From positions 1 to 64,000 of the forward strand of contig NZ_JAEG01000009.1 in NCBI RefSeq assembly GCF_000518785.1: 64,000 nt of DNA, read 5' to 3'. Below, in pieces: positions 45,392 through 54,276 of the stretch (position 1 is its first letter; every line of letters begins with the position of its first letter). The translations under genes and the position numbers were made by a program. A model generated the notes under the pieces. That model saw only the letters and a list, made by a program, of their open reading frames with translations, was not told the DNA's origin and ran no database searches. The stretch comes from Paenirhizobium selenitireducens ATCC BAA-1503. GTDB taxonomy: Bacteria > Pseudomonadota > Alphaproteobacteria > Rhizobiales > Rhizobiaceae.

Positions 45392-46027
45392 ATGAGTGGT
45401 ACCCTTGTGCTCGTGCGCCACGGCCAGAGCGAATGGAATTTGAAGAACCTGTTCACCGGCTGGAAGGACCCCGGTCTGACCGAGCTCGGTGTGCAGGAAG
45501 CCAATGCCGGCGGCAAGGCGCTTGCCGACTACGGCATCAAGTTCGACATCGCCTTCACCTCGGCGCTGTCGCGTGCCCAGAGGACCTGCCAGATCGTGCT
45601 CGACAATGTCGGCCAGCCGACCCTCGAGACGATCCGCGACGAAGCGCTCAACGAGCGCGACTACGGCGATCTCTCCGGCCTCAACAAGGATGACGCCCGC
45701 GCCAAGTGGGGCGAGGAGCAGGTGCATGTGTGGCGCCGCTCCTACGACGTTCCGCCGCCGGGCGGCGAGAGCCTGCGCGACACCGGCGCCCGCGTCTGGC
45801 CCTATTACATGACGGAAATCCTGCCGCGCGTCCTGCGGGGCGAGACGGTGCTGGTCGCGGCGCACGGCAATTCGCTGCGCGCGCTCGTCATGGTGCTCGA
45901 CCGCCTGTCGAAGGAGGAGATCCTCAAGCTCAACCTCGCGACCGGCGTGCCGATGGTCTACAAGCTCAAGGCCGACTCGACCGTGGCGTCGAAGGAAGTC
46001 CTGGGCGACATGTCGGGCGCGCACTGA
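45392..46027 (+). CDS. gpmA: 2,3-bisphosphoglycerate-dependent phosphoglycerate mutase
   Basis: Glycolytic enzyme interconverting 3- and 2-phosphoglycerate. 211 residues: catalytic [20 protein letters not shown] with the phospho-His, [17 protein letters not shown], and [15 protein letters not shown] for the second His. The protein is shorter than E. coli GpmA (250) as usual in alphaproteobacteria. Start at ATG 45392 with GCGGAGGATTTTCCG upstream. Follows dapB by 22 bp. Confidence 0.94.
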   Translation: MSGTLVLVRHGQSEWNLKNLFTGWKDPGLTELGVQEANAGGKALADYGIKFDIAFTSALSRAQRTCQIVLDNVGQPTLETIRDEALNERDYGDLSGLNKDDARAKWGEEQVHVWRRSYDVPPPGGESLRDTGARVWPYYMTEILPRVLRGETVLVAAHGNSLRALVMVLDRLSKEEILKLNLATGVPMVYKLKADSTVASKEVLGDMSGAH

Positions 46028-46042
46028 GGCGCCCTCAATCCA

Positions 46043-46780
46043 TCAATTCGTGATGGTGAACTCGACGCGGTCAGCGGGAAACCGGGTGACCGCGTATTGT
46101 ATCGGCAGATCCTGCATGTCGGTGTTGAGCGCGCGGGTGACCAGCACGATCGCGCCCGGCGTCAGCGCCAGTTGCGCGACGTCGTCGGGCTCGGCATGGG
46201 TGGCGGAAACTTCCGTGACCGCCCGCAGATAGTCATCCACGCCGTATTCGCGCAGTGCGCGGGTGACCGATCCCGTCCGGCGAAACGCCTCGTCTATGCC
46301 TTTGAAACGCCCGGCCGGAAACCAGACGGTCGAGCGCGACAAAGCCCGGCCGTCGGCCTTACGCAGCACGTCGAGCCGAATGACCTGGGTCTGTGGCTCC
46401 AGCGCCAGCCATTTCGCCAAGTCGGTTCCGGCAGCCTCGAGGACCGACGATAGCAGCAGCCCCTCAAGGCCCCTCGCCTGATCGCCGATGCCCTCGGTGA
46501 AGCGGGTGCGCCTGGCGATCGGGAAGGTGAACTTGTCCTTCCGGTCGATCATCGTGCCACGCCCCTGCACGGCGCGCACGATCCCTTCCTGACCCAGCGC
46601 CGCCAGCGCGCTTCGCACCGTGTGACGATTGACCCCGAACTGTTCGGCAAGCTGCGTTTCGGGTGGCACCATGCCCGTCGCGTCAAAGTCCCCTTGCGCA
46701 ATGGAGGCGCGGATGCGGTCAGCGATCTGGCGCCATAGCGCCACGCCCTTTTGTCGTTCCATCGATTTCTGCTGTGTCAT
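46043..46780 (-). CDS. phnF: GntR-family phosphonate regulator PhnF
   Basis: A 245-residue HutC-type GntR protein: winged helix VALWRQIADRIRASIAQGDF through VNRHTVRSALAALGQEGIVRAVQGRG, then a UTRA effector domain (residues about 90-240). Divergent from phnG. It likely represses the phn operon at the TGTCTA/TAGACA palindrome at 46831. The ATG at 46780 lacks a clear ribosome-binding site and lies inside a Pho-box-like repeat; ATG 46762 is an alternative. Confidence 0.88.
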   Translation of the reverse strand: MTQQKSMERQKGVALWRQIADRIRASIAQGDFDATGMVPPETQLAEQFGVNRHTVRSALAALGQEGIVRAVQGRGTMIDRKDKFTFPIARRTRFTEGIGDQARGLEGLLLSSVLEAAGTDLAKWLALEPQTQVIRLDVLRKADGRALSRSTVWFPAGRFKGIDEAFRRTGSVTRALREYGVDDYLRAVTEVSATHAEPDDVAQLALTPGAIVLVTRALNTDMQDLPIQYAVTRFPADRVEFTITN

Positions 46781-46796
46781 GTCACACGCTTGTCAC
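46779..46796. promoter_or_regulatory. Pho-box candidate upstream of phnG
   Basis: ATGTCAC-ACGC-TTGTCAC has two seven-base repeats with a four-base spacer, the geometry of PhoB boxes (CTGTCAT-N4-CTGTCAT). It overlaps the 5' end of phnF and lies 68 bp before phnG, so it could activate the operon under phosphate limitation. Confidence 0.55.
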
Positions 46797-46830
46797 GCCC
46801 GATTGCTAGCCATAGAGTAACTTGTATGGT

Positions 46831-46848
46831 TGTCTATATTACTAGACA
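46831..46848. promoter_or_regulatory. PhnF operator candidate
   Basis: TGTCTA (46831-46836) and TAGACA (46843-46848) form a perfect palindrome with a six-base centre, immediately before the phnG ribosome-binding region. HutC-type GntR proteins, including PhnF, bind GTCTA-type inverted repeats, so binding here would block phnG transcription. Confidence 0.6.
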
Positions 46849-46863
46849 TTTTGAGGCCTGACA

Positions 46864-47334
46864 ATGGAAGCTAGACGGGAAAACGCAGAAATCCAGAAGC
46901 CCGAGCGCAAGCGCGTCGTGGACCTGCTGGCGCGCGCCGAAATCCAGGACCTGACCCGCGTGTGGGACGCCCTGCCGCAACAGCCCGAGATGCAGATGCT
47001 GCGCGGGCCGGAGATCGGGCTCGTCATGGTGCGCGGACGGATCGGCGGCGGCGGCGCGCCCTTCAACCTTGGCGAAGCCACGGTGAGCCGGGCGACCGTG
47101 CGGCTGGACAATGGCCTGGTGGGGCATGGCCACGTGCTCGGCGCCAATCTCAAGCGCGCCAAACTCGCGGCTGTCTTCGACGCGCTCTGGCAGGACCCGG
47201 CGCATCGCCCCCTGATCGAGGCACAGTTGCTGCAGCCGGTCGCGACACGGATTGCAGACGAGAAGCAGAAGAAAACGGAGGAAGTGGCTGCAACGCGCGT
47301 CGACTTCTTCACCATGGTGCGGGGAGAGGACTGA
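46864..47334 (+). CDS. phnG: C-P lyase subunit PhnG
   Basis: A 156-residue subunit of the carbon-phosphorus lyase core (PhnGHIJ). Visible is RKRVVDLLARAEIQDL at the start, then MQMLRGPEIGLVMVRGRIGGGGAPFNLGEATVSRATV and GHGHVLGANLKRAKLAAVFDAL. With PhnH and PhnI it replaces the adenine of ATP by the phosphonate to give the ribosyl triphosphate. The stop TGA overlaps the phnH start. Confidence 0.95.
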   Translation: MEARRENAEIQKPERKRVVDLLARAEIQDLTRVWDALPQQPEMQMLRGPEIGLVMVRGRIGGGGAPFNLGEATVSRATVRLDNGLVGHGHVLGANLKRAKLAAVFDALWQDPAHRPLIEAQLLQPVATRIADEKQKKTEEVAATRVDFFTMVRGED

Positions 47335-47942
47335 TGAACCCGAAGATCGAAGCCCTGACCGGCGGTTTCGCCGAACCTGTGCATCAGGCCCAGAGCGTGT
47401 TCCGCATGATGATGGACTGCCTGTCCCGGCCAGGAACAATCCAGTCCATCCTGCCGGAGGTCGAACCGCCGAAGCCGATGGGCGTCGCCGCCGGTGCAAT
47501 CGCGCTGACGCTTCTTGACCACGACACGCCGGTCTGGCTGACGCCCGGCCTTGCCAAGTCGCCAGTGGCTGAGTGGATCGGATTCCACACCGGCGCGCCC
47601 CTCACCCGGGAAAAATCGGAAGCACGCTTCGCCTTTGCCGAGGCCGGCGCGGCGTTCTCCTCCTTCGGTCTTTTCGCCACCGGCACCCAGGAATATCCCG
47701 ATCGCTCGACGACCATCGTGCTGGAGGTGACGAGCCTCGACAAGGGCCCGGCGCTGACGCTCTCCGGCCCCGGCATCCGAAACAGCGCGGCCATCGCACC
47801 ATTCGGCCTGCCCGAGATGTTCCTGCGGCAATGGGCCGACAATCGCGCCCATTTTCCGCGCGGCGTCGACGTCGTGCTGACAGCCGGTCACCAGATGCTC
47901 GGCCTGCCGCGCACCTGCAAGATCACGCCCAAGGAGGTTTGA
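47334..47942 (+). CDS. phnH: C-P lyase subunit PhnH
   Basis: A 202-residue subunit: QAQSVFRMMMDCLSRPGTIQ at the start, the conserved ALTLLDHDTPVWL, and FLRQWADNRAHFPRGVDVVLTAGHQMLGLPRTCKI at the end, the PhnH pattern. It is required for the core complex, with an unclear catalytic role. ATG 47334 overlaps the phnG stop and it ends four bases before phnI. Confidence 0.94.
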   Translation: MNPKIEALTGGFAEPVHQAQSVFRMMMDCLSRPGTIQSILPEVEPPKPMGVAAGAIALTLLDHDTPVWLTPGLAKSPVAEWIGFHTGAPLTREKSEARFAFAEAGAAFSSFGLFATGTQEYPDRSTTIVLEVTSLDKGPALTLSGPGIRNSAAIAPFGLPEMFLRQWADNRAHFPRGVDVVLTAGHQMLGLPRTCKITPKEV

Positions 47943-47946
47943 GACC

Positions 47947-49056
47947 ATGTATGTTGCCGTCAAGGGCGGGGAAGCCGCCATCGACAATGCACATCGACTG
48001 CTGGCCGACCGTCGGCGCGGCGACCGTTCACTGCCGGCGCTGACCATCGACCAGATCGTCGAACAGCTCGGCCTCGCCGTCGATCGCGTCATGGCGGAAG
48101 CCTCGCTGTTCGACCGGGCGCTGGCGGCTCTCGCCGTCAAGCAGGCGCGCGGCGACATGATCGAGGCGATCTTCCTGCTGCGCGCCTATCGCACCACCCT
48201 GCCGCGTTTCGGCTATAGCGTGCCGCTCGACACCGGCCGCATGCAGATCGAGCGGCGGATTTCGGCGACCTACAAGGACCTGCCCGGCGGCCAGCTGCTG
48301 GGACCGACCTTCGACTATACCCATCGCCTGCTCGACACGTCGCTGCTCGAAGACGGCGCGGTTGCCCAGCCGGCGCATAAGGAACCACTTTGCGAGGCGG
48401 TGATGCGCGTCTCCGAAATTCTGGCCGAGGAAGGCTTGATCGAGGCGGACGGCGACATGCCCGAGGATCACCTCGCCGGCGACATCACCCGCGAGCCGAT
48501 CGAATTTCCGATGGAACGCGACACGCGGCTCCAGGCGCTTGCCCGCGGCGACGAGGGTTTTCTGCTGGCGCTCGCCTATTCGACCCAGCGCGGCTACGGA
48601 CGCACCCATCCGTTCGTCGGCGAAATCCGCATCGGCGAAGTCGAAGTGGAGCTGGACGTTGCAGAACTCGGCTTTGCCGTCTCTCTCGGCGACATCCGCG
48701 TCACCGAATGCCAGATGGTCAACCAGTTCATGGGATCGGCCAAGGCGCCGCCGCAGTTTACGCGGGGCTATGGCCTGGTGTTTGGCCAGAGCGAGCGCAA
48801 GGCGATGGCCATGTCGCTCGTCGATCGGGCTCTGCGCGCCACCGAGTTCGGCGAGGACATCGTCGCCCCGGCGCAGGACGAGGAATTCGTCATTTCACAT
48901 TCCGACAATGTGCAGGCGACCGGTTTCGTCGAGCACCTGAAACTGCCGCACTATGTCGACTTCCAGGCCGAGCTCGATCTGGTGCGCCGCATGCGGGGCG
49001 AGTTCGAGGCGTCCCGGCGCAATGGCCAGGCCAGCCACGCCGAGGCGGCGGAATGA
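47947..49056 (+). CDS. phnI: C-P lyase subunit PhnI (nucleosidase)
   Basis: A 369-residue subunit: MYVAVKGGEAAIDNAHRLL at the N-terminus, IERRISATYKDLPGGQLLGPTFDYTHRLLD, and GDIRVTECQMVNQFMG near the C-terminal half, all typical. It catalyses displacement of adenine from ATP by the phosphonate, with PhnG, H and L. The space behind it holds a short antisense ORF before phnJ. Confidence 0.95.
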   Translation: MYVAVKGGEAAIDNAHRLLADRRRGDRSLPALTIDQIVEQLGLAVDRVMAEASLFDRALAALAVKQARGDMIEAIFLLRAYRTTLPRFGYSVPLDTGRMQIERRISATYKDLPGGQLLGPTFDYTHRLLDTSLLEDGAVAQPAHKEPLCEAVMRVSEILAEEGLIEADGDMPEDHLAGDITREPIEFPMERDTRLQALARGDEGFLLALAYSTQRGYGRTHPFVGEIRIGEVEVELDVAELGFAVSLGDIRVTECQMVNQFMGSAKAPPQFTRGYGLVFGQSERKAMAMSLVDRALRATEFGEDIVAPAQDEEFVISHSDNVQATGFVEHLKLPHYVDFQAELDLVRRMRGEFEASRRNGQASHAEAAE

Positions 49057-49067
49057 CCGGGTTTCAC

Positions 49068-49163
49068 TCAATCGCGGTTCTGTTCGTTGAACCAGTAAGC
49101 GCTGCCGACGGTCGAGGCGATCATGACCGTAACAATGATCGTGAGCATGACACTGATTTCCAT
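49068..49163 (-). CDS. 31-residue single-pass membrane peptide, antisense between phnI and phnJ
   Basis: On the minus strand AGAAGGAGGTAGTGGAT, a near-perfect ribosome-binding site, precedes ATG 49163. It is followed by a 31-codon frame starting MEISVMLTIIVTVMI with one hydrophobic stretch and ending in a polar tail (WFNEQNRD) at 49068. The frame lies wholly in the 142-bp gap between phnI and phnJ. A single-pass membrane peptide of this size, with such a site, is more than chance would suggest. No family recognised and promoter not clear. Confidence 0.5.
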   Translation of the reverse strand: MEISVMLTIIVTVMIASTVGSAYWFNEQNRD

Positions 49164-49198
49164 ATCCACTACCTCCTTCTGATCCAGGACAACGCCCG

Positions 49199-50098
49199 AT
49201 GACGCAGGAAGTTTCGCAGTATTCAGGTCTGGCGAGTTATAATTTTGCCTATCTGGACGAACAGACCAAGCGGATGATCCGCCGCGCGATCCTGAAGGCG
49301 ATCGCCATCCCCGGCTACCAGGTGCCCTTCGCATCGCGTGAAATGCCCATGCCCTATGGCTGGGGCACGGGCGGCGTGCAGGTGACCGCCTCGATCATCG
49401 GCCAGCAAGACGTGCTGAAGGTGATCGACCAGGGCGCCGACGACACGACCAATGCCGTCTCGATCCGCGCCTTCTTCCAGAAGGTCGCCAATGTCGCCGT
49501 TACCACCCATACGAGGGAAGCGACGATCATCCAGACGCGCCACCGCATTCCGGAAGAAAAGCTCCAGGAAAACCAGGTGCTGGTCTACCAGGTGCCAATT
49601 CCGGAACCCCTGCGCTTCCTCGAGCCGCGCGAGACCGAGACGCGCAAGATGCATGCGCTCGAGGAATACGGCCTGATGCACGTCAAGCTCTACGAGGACA
49701 TCGCCAAGAACGGCCGCATCGCCACGACCTATGCCTATCCGGTCAAGGTTGCCGGCCGCTATGTCATGGACCCCTCGCCGACGCCGAAGTTCGACAATCC
49801 GAAGATGCACATGTCGGAGGCGCTGCAGCTGTTCGGCGCGGGCCGCGAGAAGCGCATCTACGCGGTTCCGCCGTTCACCGAAGTGGTGAGCCTCGATTTC
49901 GAGGATCATCCCTTCGAGATCCAGACCTTCGACAAGCCCTGCGCGCTTTGCGGCGCCGAGCAGGTCTATCTCGACGAAGTCATTCTCGACGACAAGGGCG
50001 GGCGCATGTTCGTCTGCTCCGACACCGATCACTGCGAGGAACGCCGCGAGCATGGCCACGTGGGCCATCTGGGCGTGGCAAAGGAGGCCGCCGAATGA
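49199..50098 (+). CDS. phnJ: C-P lyase subunit PhnJ (radical SAM)
   Basis: Cleaves the C-P bond of the ribosyl phosphonate with S-adenosylmethionine. 299 residues, FAYLDEQTKRMIRRAILKAIAIPGYQVPF at the start. The four conserved cysteines are Cys248 and Cys251 (CALC), Cys273 (FVC) and Cys279 (DHC), giving the CxxC-x21-C-x5-C motif for the 4Fe-4S cluster and the thiyl Cys. The ATG at 49199 follows the antisense ORF's upstream region. Overlaps phnK by four bases. Confidence 0.96.
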   Translation: MTQEVSQYSGLASYNFAYLDEQTKRMIRRAILKAIAIPGYQVPFASREMPMPYGWGTGGVQVTASIIGQQDVLKVIDQGADDTTNAVSIRAFFQKVANVAVTTHTREATIIQTRHRIPEEKLQENQVLVYQVPIPEPLRFLEPRETETRKMHALEEYGLMHVKLYEDIAKNGRIATTYAYPVKVAGRYVMDPSPTPKFDNPKMHMSEALQLFGAGREKRIYAVPPFTEVVSLDFEDHPFEIQTFDKPCALCGAEQVYLDEVILDDKGGRMFVCSDTDHCEERREHGHVGHLGVAKEAAE

Positions 50099-50871
50099 GC
50101 GACACGCCGCTTCTCAAGGTCCGCGACCTTTCAAAATTCTACGGCAAGCGCATCGGCTGCAGCAATGTCGCCTTCGACCTTTGGCCCGGCGAAGTGCTGG
50201 CGATCGTCGGCGAGTCGGGTTCCGGCAAGACCACCTTGCTCAACTGCCTGTCCACCCGGCTGATGCCGACCACCGGCAGCGTCGAATACCACATGCGCGA
50301 CGGCGGCTACCGCGACCTCTATCACATGAGCGAGGCCGAGCGACGCTTCCTGATGCGCACCGACTGGGGCTTCGTCCACCAGAACCCGGCCGACGGGCTG
50401 CGCATGACGGTTTCGGCCGGCGCCAATGTCGGCGAGCGGCTGATGGCCATAGGCAACCGGCACTACGGCAATATCCGCGGCACGGCCAGCGACTGGCTGG
50501 AACGCGTCGAGATCAGCACCGACCGCATCGACGATCAGCCGCGCGCCTTTTCCGGCGGCATGCGCCAGCGCCTGCAGATCGCCCGCAATCTGGTGACCGG
50601 CCCGCGCCTCGTCTTCATGGACGAGCCGACCGGCGGCCTCGACGTCTCGGTGCAGGCGCGCCTGCTCGACCTGGTGCGCGGCCTCGTCAACGACCTCGGC
50701 CTGTCAGCCATCGTGGTTACCCACGACCTCGCGGTGGCGCGCCTGCTGTCGCACCGGATGATGGTGATGAAGGACGGGCATGTGATCGAGCAGGGCCTGA
50801 CCGACCGCGTCCTCGACGACCCGCGCGAGCCCTATACCCAGCTGCTCGTCTCTTCGATCCTGCAAGTCTGA
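50095..50871 (+). CDS. phnK: ABC-type ATPase PhnK of the C-P lyase
   Basis: A 258-residue ATPase: GESGSGKTTLLNCLSTRLMPT Walker A, FSGGMRQRLQIARNLVTGPRLVFMDEPTGGLDVS signature and Walker B. PhnK binds the PhnGHIJ core rather than a permease and turns over ATP during C-P cleavage. Start at 50095 overlapping phnJ. Confidence 0.94.
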   Translation: MSDTPLLKVRDLSKFYGKRIGCSNVAFDLWPGEVLAIVGESGSGKTTLLNCLSTRLMPTTGSVEYHMRDGGYRDLYHMSEAERRFLMRTDWGFVHQNPADGLRMTVSAGANVGERLMAIGNRHYGNIRGTASDWLERVEISTDRIDDQPRAFSGGMRQRLQIARNLVTGPRLVFMDEPTGGLDVSVQARLLDLVRGLVNDLGLSAIVVTHDLAVARLLSHRMMVMKDGHVIEQGLTDRVLDDPREPYTQLLVSSILQV

Positions 50872-50891
50872 AGCCTCAAGAGGAAATCCCC

Positions 50892-51599
50892 ATGGCCACG
50901 CCCCTCGTCGTCTCGGAAGTCTCCAAGAGCTTCACCATGCACCTGCGCGACGGCCTCCGCCTGCCGGTGGTCGCCAATGTCTCCTTCTCGGTCGCCTCCG
51001 GCGAATGCGTCGTGCTCGGCGGTCCGTCGGGTATCGGCAAGAGCTCGATCCTGAAAATGCTCTACGGCAATTATGCCGTGGATGCAGGCCAGATCCTGAT
51101 CAAGCACAAGGACCGCATCATCGACATCGCCAGCGCCGATCCGCGCTCCGTGCTGGAAGTCCGCCGCGCCACGCTCGGTTATGTCAGCCAGTTCCTGCGC
51201 ACCGTGCCGCGCGTCGCCACCATCGACGTGGTCGCAGAACCGCTGGTCGCCCGCGGCGTTGCTGCGGAACAGGCGCGCGAGCGCGCCGCGGAACTGTTGG
51301 AAAAGCTCAATCTGCCGCGCGATCTCTGGCAGTTGCCGCCCGCCACCTTCTCCGGCGGCGAGCAGCAGCGCGTCAACATCGCCCGCGGCTTCATCACTGA
51401 TCACCGCATCCTGCTGCTCGACGAGCCGACAGCCTCGCTCGATGCCGCCAACCGCGCCGTCGTGGTCGAGATGATCCGCGCCAAGAAGGCCGCCGGCGTG
51501 GCGTTGCTCGGCATCTTCCACGACGAGGAAGTGCGCGAGGCCGTCGCCGACCGCGTTCTCGACGTTTCGCAGTTCTCGCCGCGGAAGGTCGCCGCATGA
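50892..51599 (+). CDS. phnL: ABC-type ATPase PhnL of the C-P lyase
   Basis: A 235-residue ATPase: [19 protein letters not shown]alker [37 protein letters not shown] and [14 protein letters not shown]. PhnL is required for forming the ribosyl phosphonate with PhnGHI. GAGGAAATCCCC lies before ATG 50892. Overlaps the next gene by four bases. Confidence 0.94.
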   Translation: MATPLVVSEVSKSFTMHLRDGLRLPVVANVSFSVASGECVVLGGPSGIGKSSILKMLYGNYAVDAGQILIKHKDRIIDIASADPRSVLEVRRATLGYVSQFLRTVPRVATIDVVAEPLVARGVAAEQARERAAELLEKLNLPRDLWQLPPATFSGGEQQRVNIARGFITDHRILLLDEPTASLDAANRAVVVEMIRAKKAAGVALLGIFHDEEVREAVADRVLDVSQFSPRKVAA

Positions 51600-52210
51600 G
51601 CAGGAAACTCGGGCTTGAGCCGTACATCCACGAAAGCGCCCGTGTGTCGAATTCGACGCTCGGCCGCTACACCGAGGTCTCCGAGCGTTGCCGCCTGGAT
51701 GAGGTCGTCATGGGCGACTATTCCTACATCATGCAGGACGGCTCGGTGTGGTGCGCGCAGATCGGCAAGTTCGCCAATATCGCGGCGGCCGTGCGCATCA
51801 ACGCCACCAATCACCCGACCTGGCGCGCGACGCTGCACCATTTCACCTATCGCGCCGCGGACTATTTCGATGGCGCGGAGAACGATCACGACTTCTTCGA
51901 ATGGCGCAGGGAAAACCGCGTCACGATCGGCCATGACGTGTGGATCGGCCATGGCGCAACCGTGCTGCCCGGCGTCACCGTCGGCAATGGTGCGGTGATC
52001 GGCGCCGGCGCCGTCGTCTCGAAGGACGTCCCCGCCTACACGATCGTCGGCGGGGTTCCGGCCAGACTGATCCGCGAACGCTTTGCGCCGGACACGGTCG
52101 CCCGCATGGAAAGGCTTTCGTGGTGGGACTGGGACCACGACCGGCTGTTTGCCGCGCTCGGCGATTTCCGGGCCCTGGAGGCTGAGGAATTCGTCGAGAA
52201 ATATTCCTGA
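51596..52210 (+). CDS. hexapeptide-repeat acyltransferase of the phosphonate operon
   Basis: A 204-residue left-handed beta-helix protein: [60 protein letters not shown], then [48 protein letters not shown]. This is the phosphonate-operon transferase family. It probably acetylates an aminophosphonate or a phosphonate intermediate, the job of PhnO elsewhere, which is absent here. Start overlaps phnL by four bases. Confidence 0.87.
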   Translation: MSRKLGLEPYIHESARVSNSTLGRYTEVSERCRLDEVVMGDYSYIMQDGSVWCAQIGKFANIAAAVRINATNHPTWRATLHHFTYRAADYFDGAENDHDFFEWRRENRVTIGHDVWIGHGATVLPGVTVGNGAVIGAGAVVSKDVPAYTIVGGVPARLIRERFAPDTVARMERLSWWDWDHDRLFAALGDFRALEAEEFVEKYS

Positions 52211-52249
52211 TCGTCGTTTTTCTTCAGTATCTTACACGATTTTACATTT

Positions 52250-52278
52250 CCTACACAAATCTGACATTCGTGCTTCAT
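52250..52278. promoter_or_regulatory. Pho-box candidate upstream of phnC (three seven-base repeats)
   Basis: CCTACAC-AAAT-CTGACAT-TCGT-GCTTCAT shows three seven-base units spaced by four bases, with AAAT as the first spacer as in many Pho boxes. It lies 56 bp before the phnC start, so phnCDE may have their own PhoB-controlled promoter within the phn locus. Confidence 0.6.
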
Positions 52279-52333
52279 GGGTGCTCGCTAAAGCCTGTTC
52301 CGACCCCACGGACATGACGTCGAAAGAACAGAC

Positions 52334-53191
52334 ATGAAATTCCAGCTGAAGAATGTCACCCGCAAGTTCGGCCAGCATGTCGCCGTCGATGGCGTGAATG
52401 TCGACATCGAACCGGGCGAGATGGTGGGCGTCATCGGTCGCTCCGGCGCCGGCAAGTCCACCCTGCTCAGGATGATCAACCGGCTGGTCGATCCCACGTC
52501 CGGTTCGATCCATTTCGGCGACGTCGAGGTCTCGGCCCTCAAGGGTGCGGGCCTGCGCAACTGGCAGCGCGACTGCGCGATGATCTTCCAGCAGTTCAAC
52601 CTGGTACCGCGCCTCGACGTGTTGACCAATGTGCTGCTCGGCCGTCTCAACCATCGCCCGACCGCACTCAGCATCCTCAACATCTTCTCGCGCGAGGAGC
52701 GGATCATGGCGATCGCCGCGCTCGAGCGCCTCGGCATCGAGCAGACCGCGCTCCAGCCGGCGGGCACATTGTCCGGCGGCCAGCAGCAGCGCGTCGCGAT
52801 CGCCCGCGCCCTGATGCAGGGGCCGAAGGTCGTGCTGGCCGACGAGCCGATCGCCTCGCTCGATCCGCTTAATGCCAAGATCGTCATGGATGCCCTGCGC
52901 GACATCAACGAGCGCGAAGGCATCACCGTCGTCACCAACCTGCACACGCTCGACACGGCGCGCAACTACTGCTCCCGCATCATCGGCATGGCGCAGGGCT
53001 GCGTCGTGTTCGACGGCACGCCGGACCAGCTGACCGCCGATACGGTCCGGGAGATCTACGGCTCGGACAGCCATGGCGCCGGCATCGACGAGAGCATGAC
53101 CTCGACAAGCATCCGAATCCCCAGCGCCGCGGCCTTGTCCGGCGCTCCCGCATCCCCCGGTTTCAGGACCCTGGCCGTCGCCGAGGCCTGA
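52334..53191 (+). CDS. phnC: phosphonate ABC transporter ATP-binding protein PhnC
   Basis: A 285-residue ATPase: [24 protein letters not shown]alker [43 protein letters not shown] signature and [14 protein letters not shown]. Energises uptake of phosphonates and phosphite with PhnD and PhnE. The roughly 30-residue C-terminal tail is Ser/Ala/Pro-rich. Confidence 0.93.
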   Translation: MKFQLKNVTRKFGQHVAVDGVNVDIEPGEMVGVIGRSGAGKSTLLRMINRLVDPTSGSIHFGDVEVSALKGAGLRNWQRDCAMIFQQFNLVPRLDVLTNVLLGRLNHRPTALSILNIFSREERIMAIAALERLGIEQTALQPAGTLSGGQQQRVAIARALMQGPKVVLADEPIASLDPLNAKIVMDALRDINEREGITVVTNLHTLDTARNYCSRIIGMAQGCVVFDGTPDQLTADTVREIYGSDSHGAGIDESMTSTSIRIPSAAALSGAPASPGFRTLAVAEA

Positions 53192-53276
53192 GATCACGAC
53201 GATCGACCGCCCGCGTGAAGGGCACTTCATTGATCAGAAAAGGTTCCGGCCCGCCCGGACAACAGGAGAGAAACTC

Positions 53277-54182
53277 ATGCTGAAGAAGACCCTTCTTGCC
53301 GCCGTGGCGCTCGTGTCGCTCGCCGGCGTCGCCGCTGCCGAAGATCTCAAGGAATTCCGCATCGGCATTCTCGGCGGCGAAAACGAAGCCGACCGCCTGC
53401 GCAACTTCCAGTGCATGACCGAAAAGCTGCCGTCCGTTCTCGGCGTCGAAAAGGTCTCGCTGTTCCCCGCCGCCGACTATGACGGCGTCGTCCAGGGCCT
53501 GCTCGGCGGCACGCTCGACTACGCCGAACTCGGCGCCTCGGCCTTCGCCAAGGTGCATCTCGCCAAGGCCGACGCCGTCGAGCCGATCCTGACCACCGTC
53601 CAGACCGACGGCTCGACCGGCTATTACTCGATCATGGTTGCCCGCAAGGACTCGGGCATCACCAAGCTCGAAGACATGAAGGGCAAGAAGCTCGGCTTCG
53701 CTGACCCGGATTCCACCTCCGGCTACCTCGTACCGCTGGTCACCCTTCCGGAAGCCGTCGGCGGCCCGGTCAAGGAATTCTTCGGCGAGACCGGCTTCGG
53801 CGGCGGCCATGAGAACCTCGTCCTCGAAGTCCTCAAGGGCACCTTCGTTGCCGGCACCACCTGGGGTTCGGGCGTTGGCGAGTTCAAGGACGGCTACACT
53901 TCGGGCAACCTGAAGAAGATGGTCGACAAGGGCATCCTGAACATGGACGACCTCGTCGAACTCTGGAAGTCCCCGCTGATCCCGAACGGCCCGGTCGTCG
54001 TTCGCGCTTCGATGAACGAAGACATGAAGACCAAGTTCAAGACCTTCATGATGGAACTGCCGAAGTCTGACCCGGCCTGCTTCTCGGCCATCCAGGGCGG
54101 TGACTTCGCCGGCTTCACCGAAGTCAACGTCGACTTCTACAAGCCGATCATCGACGCCCGCAAGGCCACCATCGGCGGCTGA
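53277..54182 (+). CDS. phnD: phosphonate-binding periplasmic protein PhnD
   Basis: A 301-residue binding protein: signal peptide MLKKTLLAAVALVSLAGVAAA, then FRIGILGGENEADRLRNFQCMTEKLPSVLGV and DYDGVVQGLLGGTLDYAELGASAFAK, plus the phosphonate-binding KLGFADPDSTSGYLVPLVT. ACAGGAGAGAAACTC precedes the ATG. Followed by a strong hairpin with T-run before phnE1. Confidence 0.94.
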   Translation: MLKKTLLAAVALVSLAGVAAAEDLKEFRIGILGGENEADRLRNFQCMTEKLPSVLGVEKVSLFPAADYDGVVQGLLGGTLDYAELGASAFAKVHLAKADAVEPILTTVQTDGSTGYYSIMVARKDSGITKLEDMKGKKLGFADPDSTSGYLVPLVTLPEAVGGPVKEFFGETGFGGGHENLVLEVLKGTFVAGTTWGSGVGEFKDGYTSGNLKKMVDKGILNMDDLVELWKSPLIPNGPVVVRASMNEDMKTKFKTFMMELPKSDPACFSAIQGGDFAGFTEVNVDFYKPIIDARKATIGG

Positions 54183-54202
54183 TCCGCAGCCATGAACAGG
54201 AA

Positions 54203-54233
54203 ACGCCGGACGACTGCTCGTCCGGCGTTTTTC
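54203..54233 (+). terminator. stem-loop with T-run between phnD and phnE1
   Basis: ACGCCGGACGA (54203-54213) and TCGTCCGGCGT (54218-54228) form a perfect 11-pair stem with a CTGC loop, followed by TTTTTC. It would act as a partial terminator or mRNA stabiliser, so the binding protein is made in excess over the permeases. Confidence 0.8.
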
Positions 54234-54276
54234 TTGGGGCGAGCCGGCTCGCCTGTCCTGCCGCAAGGGGAAAGAC

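Noticed and set aside
42670..45516. 948-codon open frame on the minus strand across the exporter and dapB genes
   Set aside because: It runs antisense to two well-recognised genes and its translation is low-complexity (Asp/Arg/Gly/Val-rich), as expected for shadow frames in GC-rich DNA.
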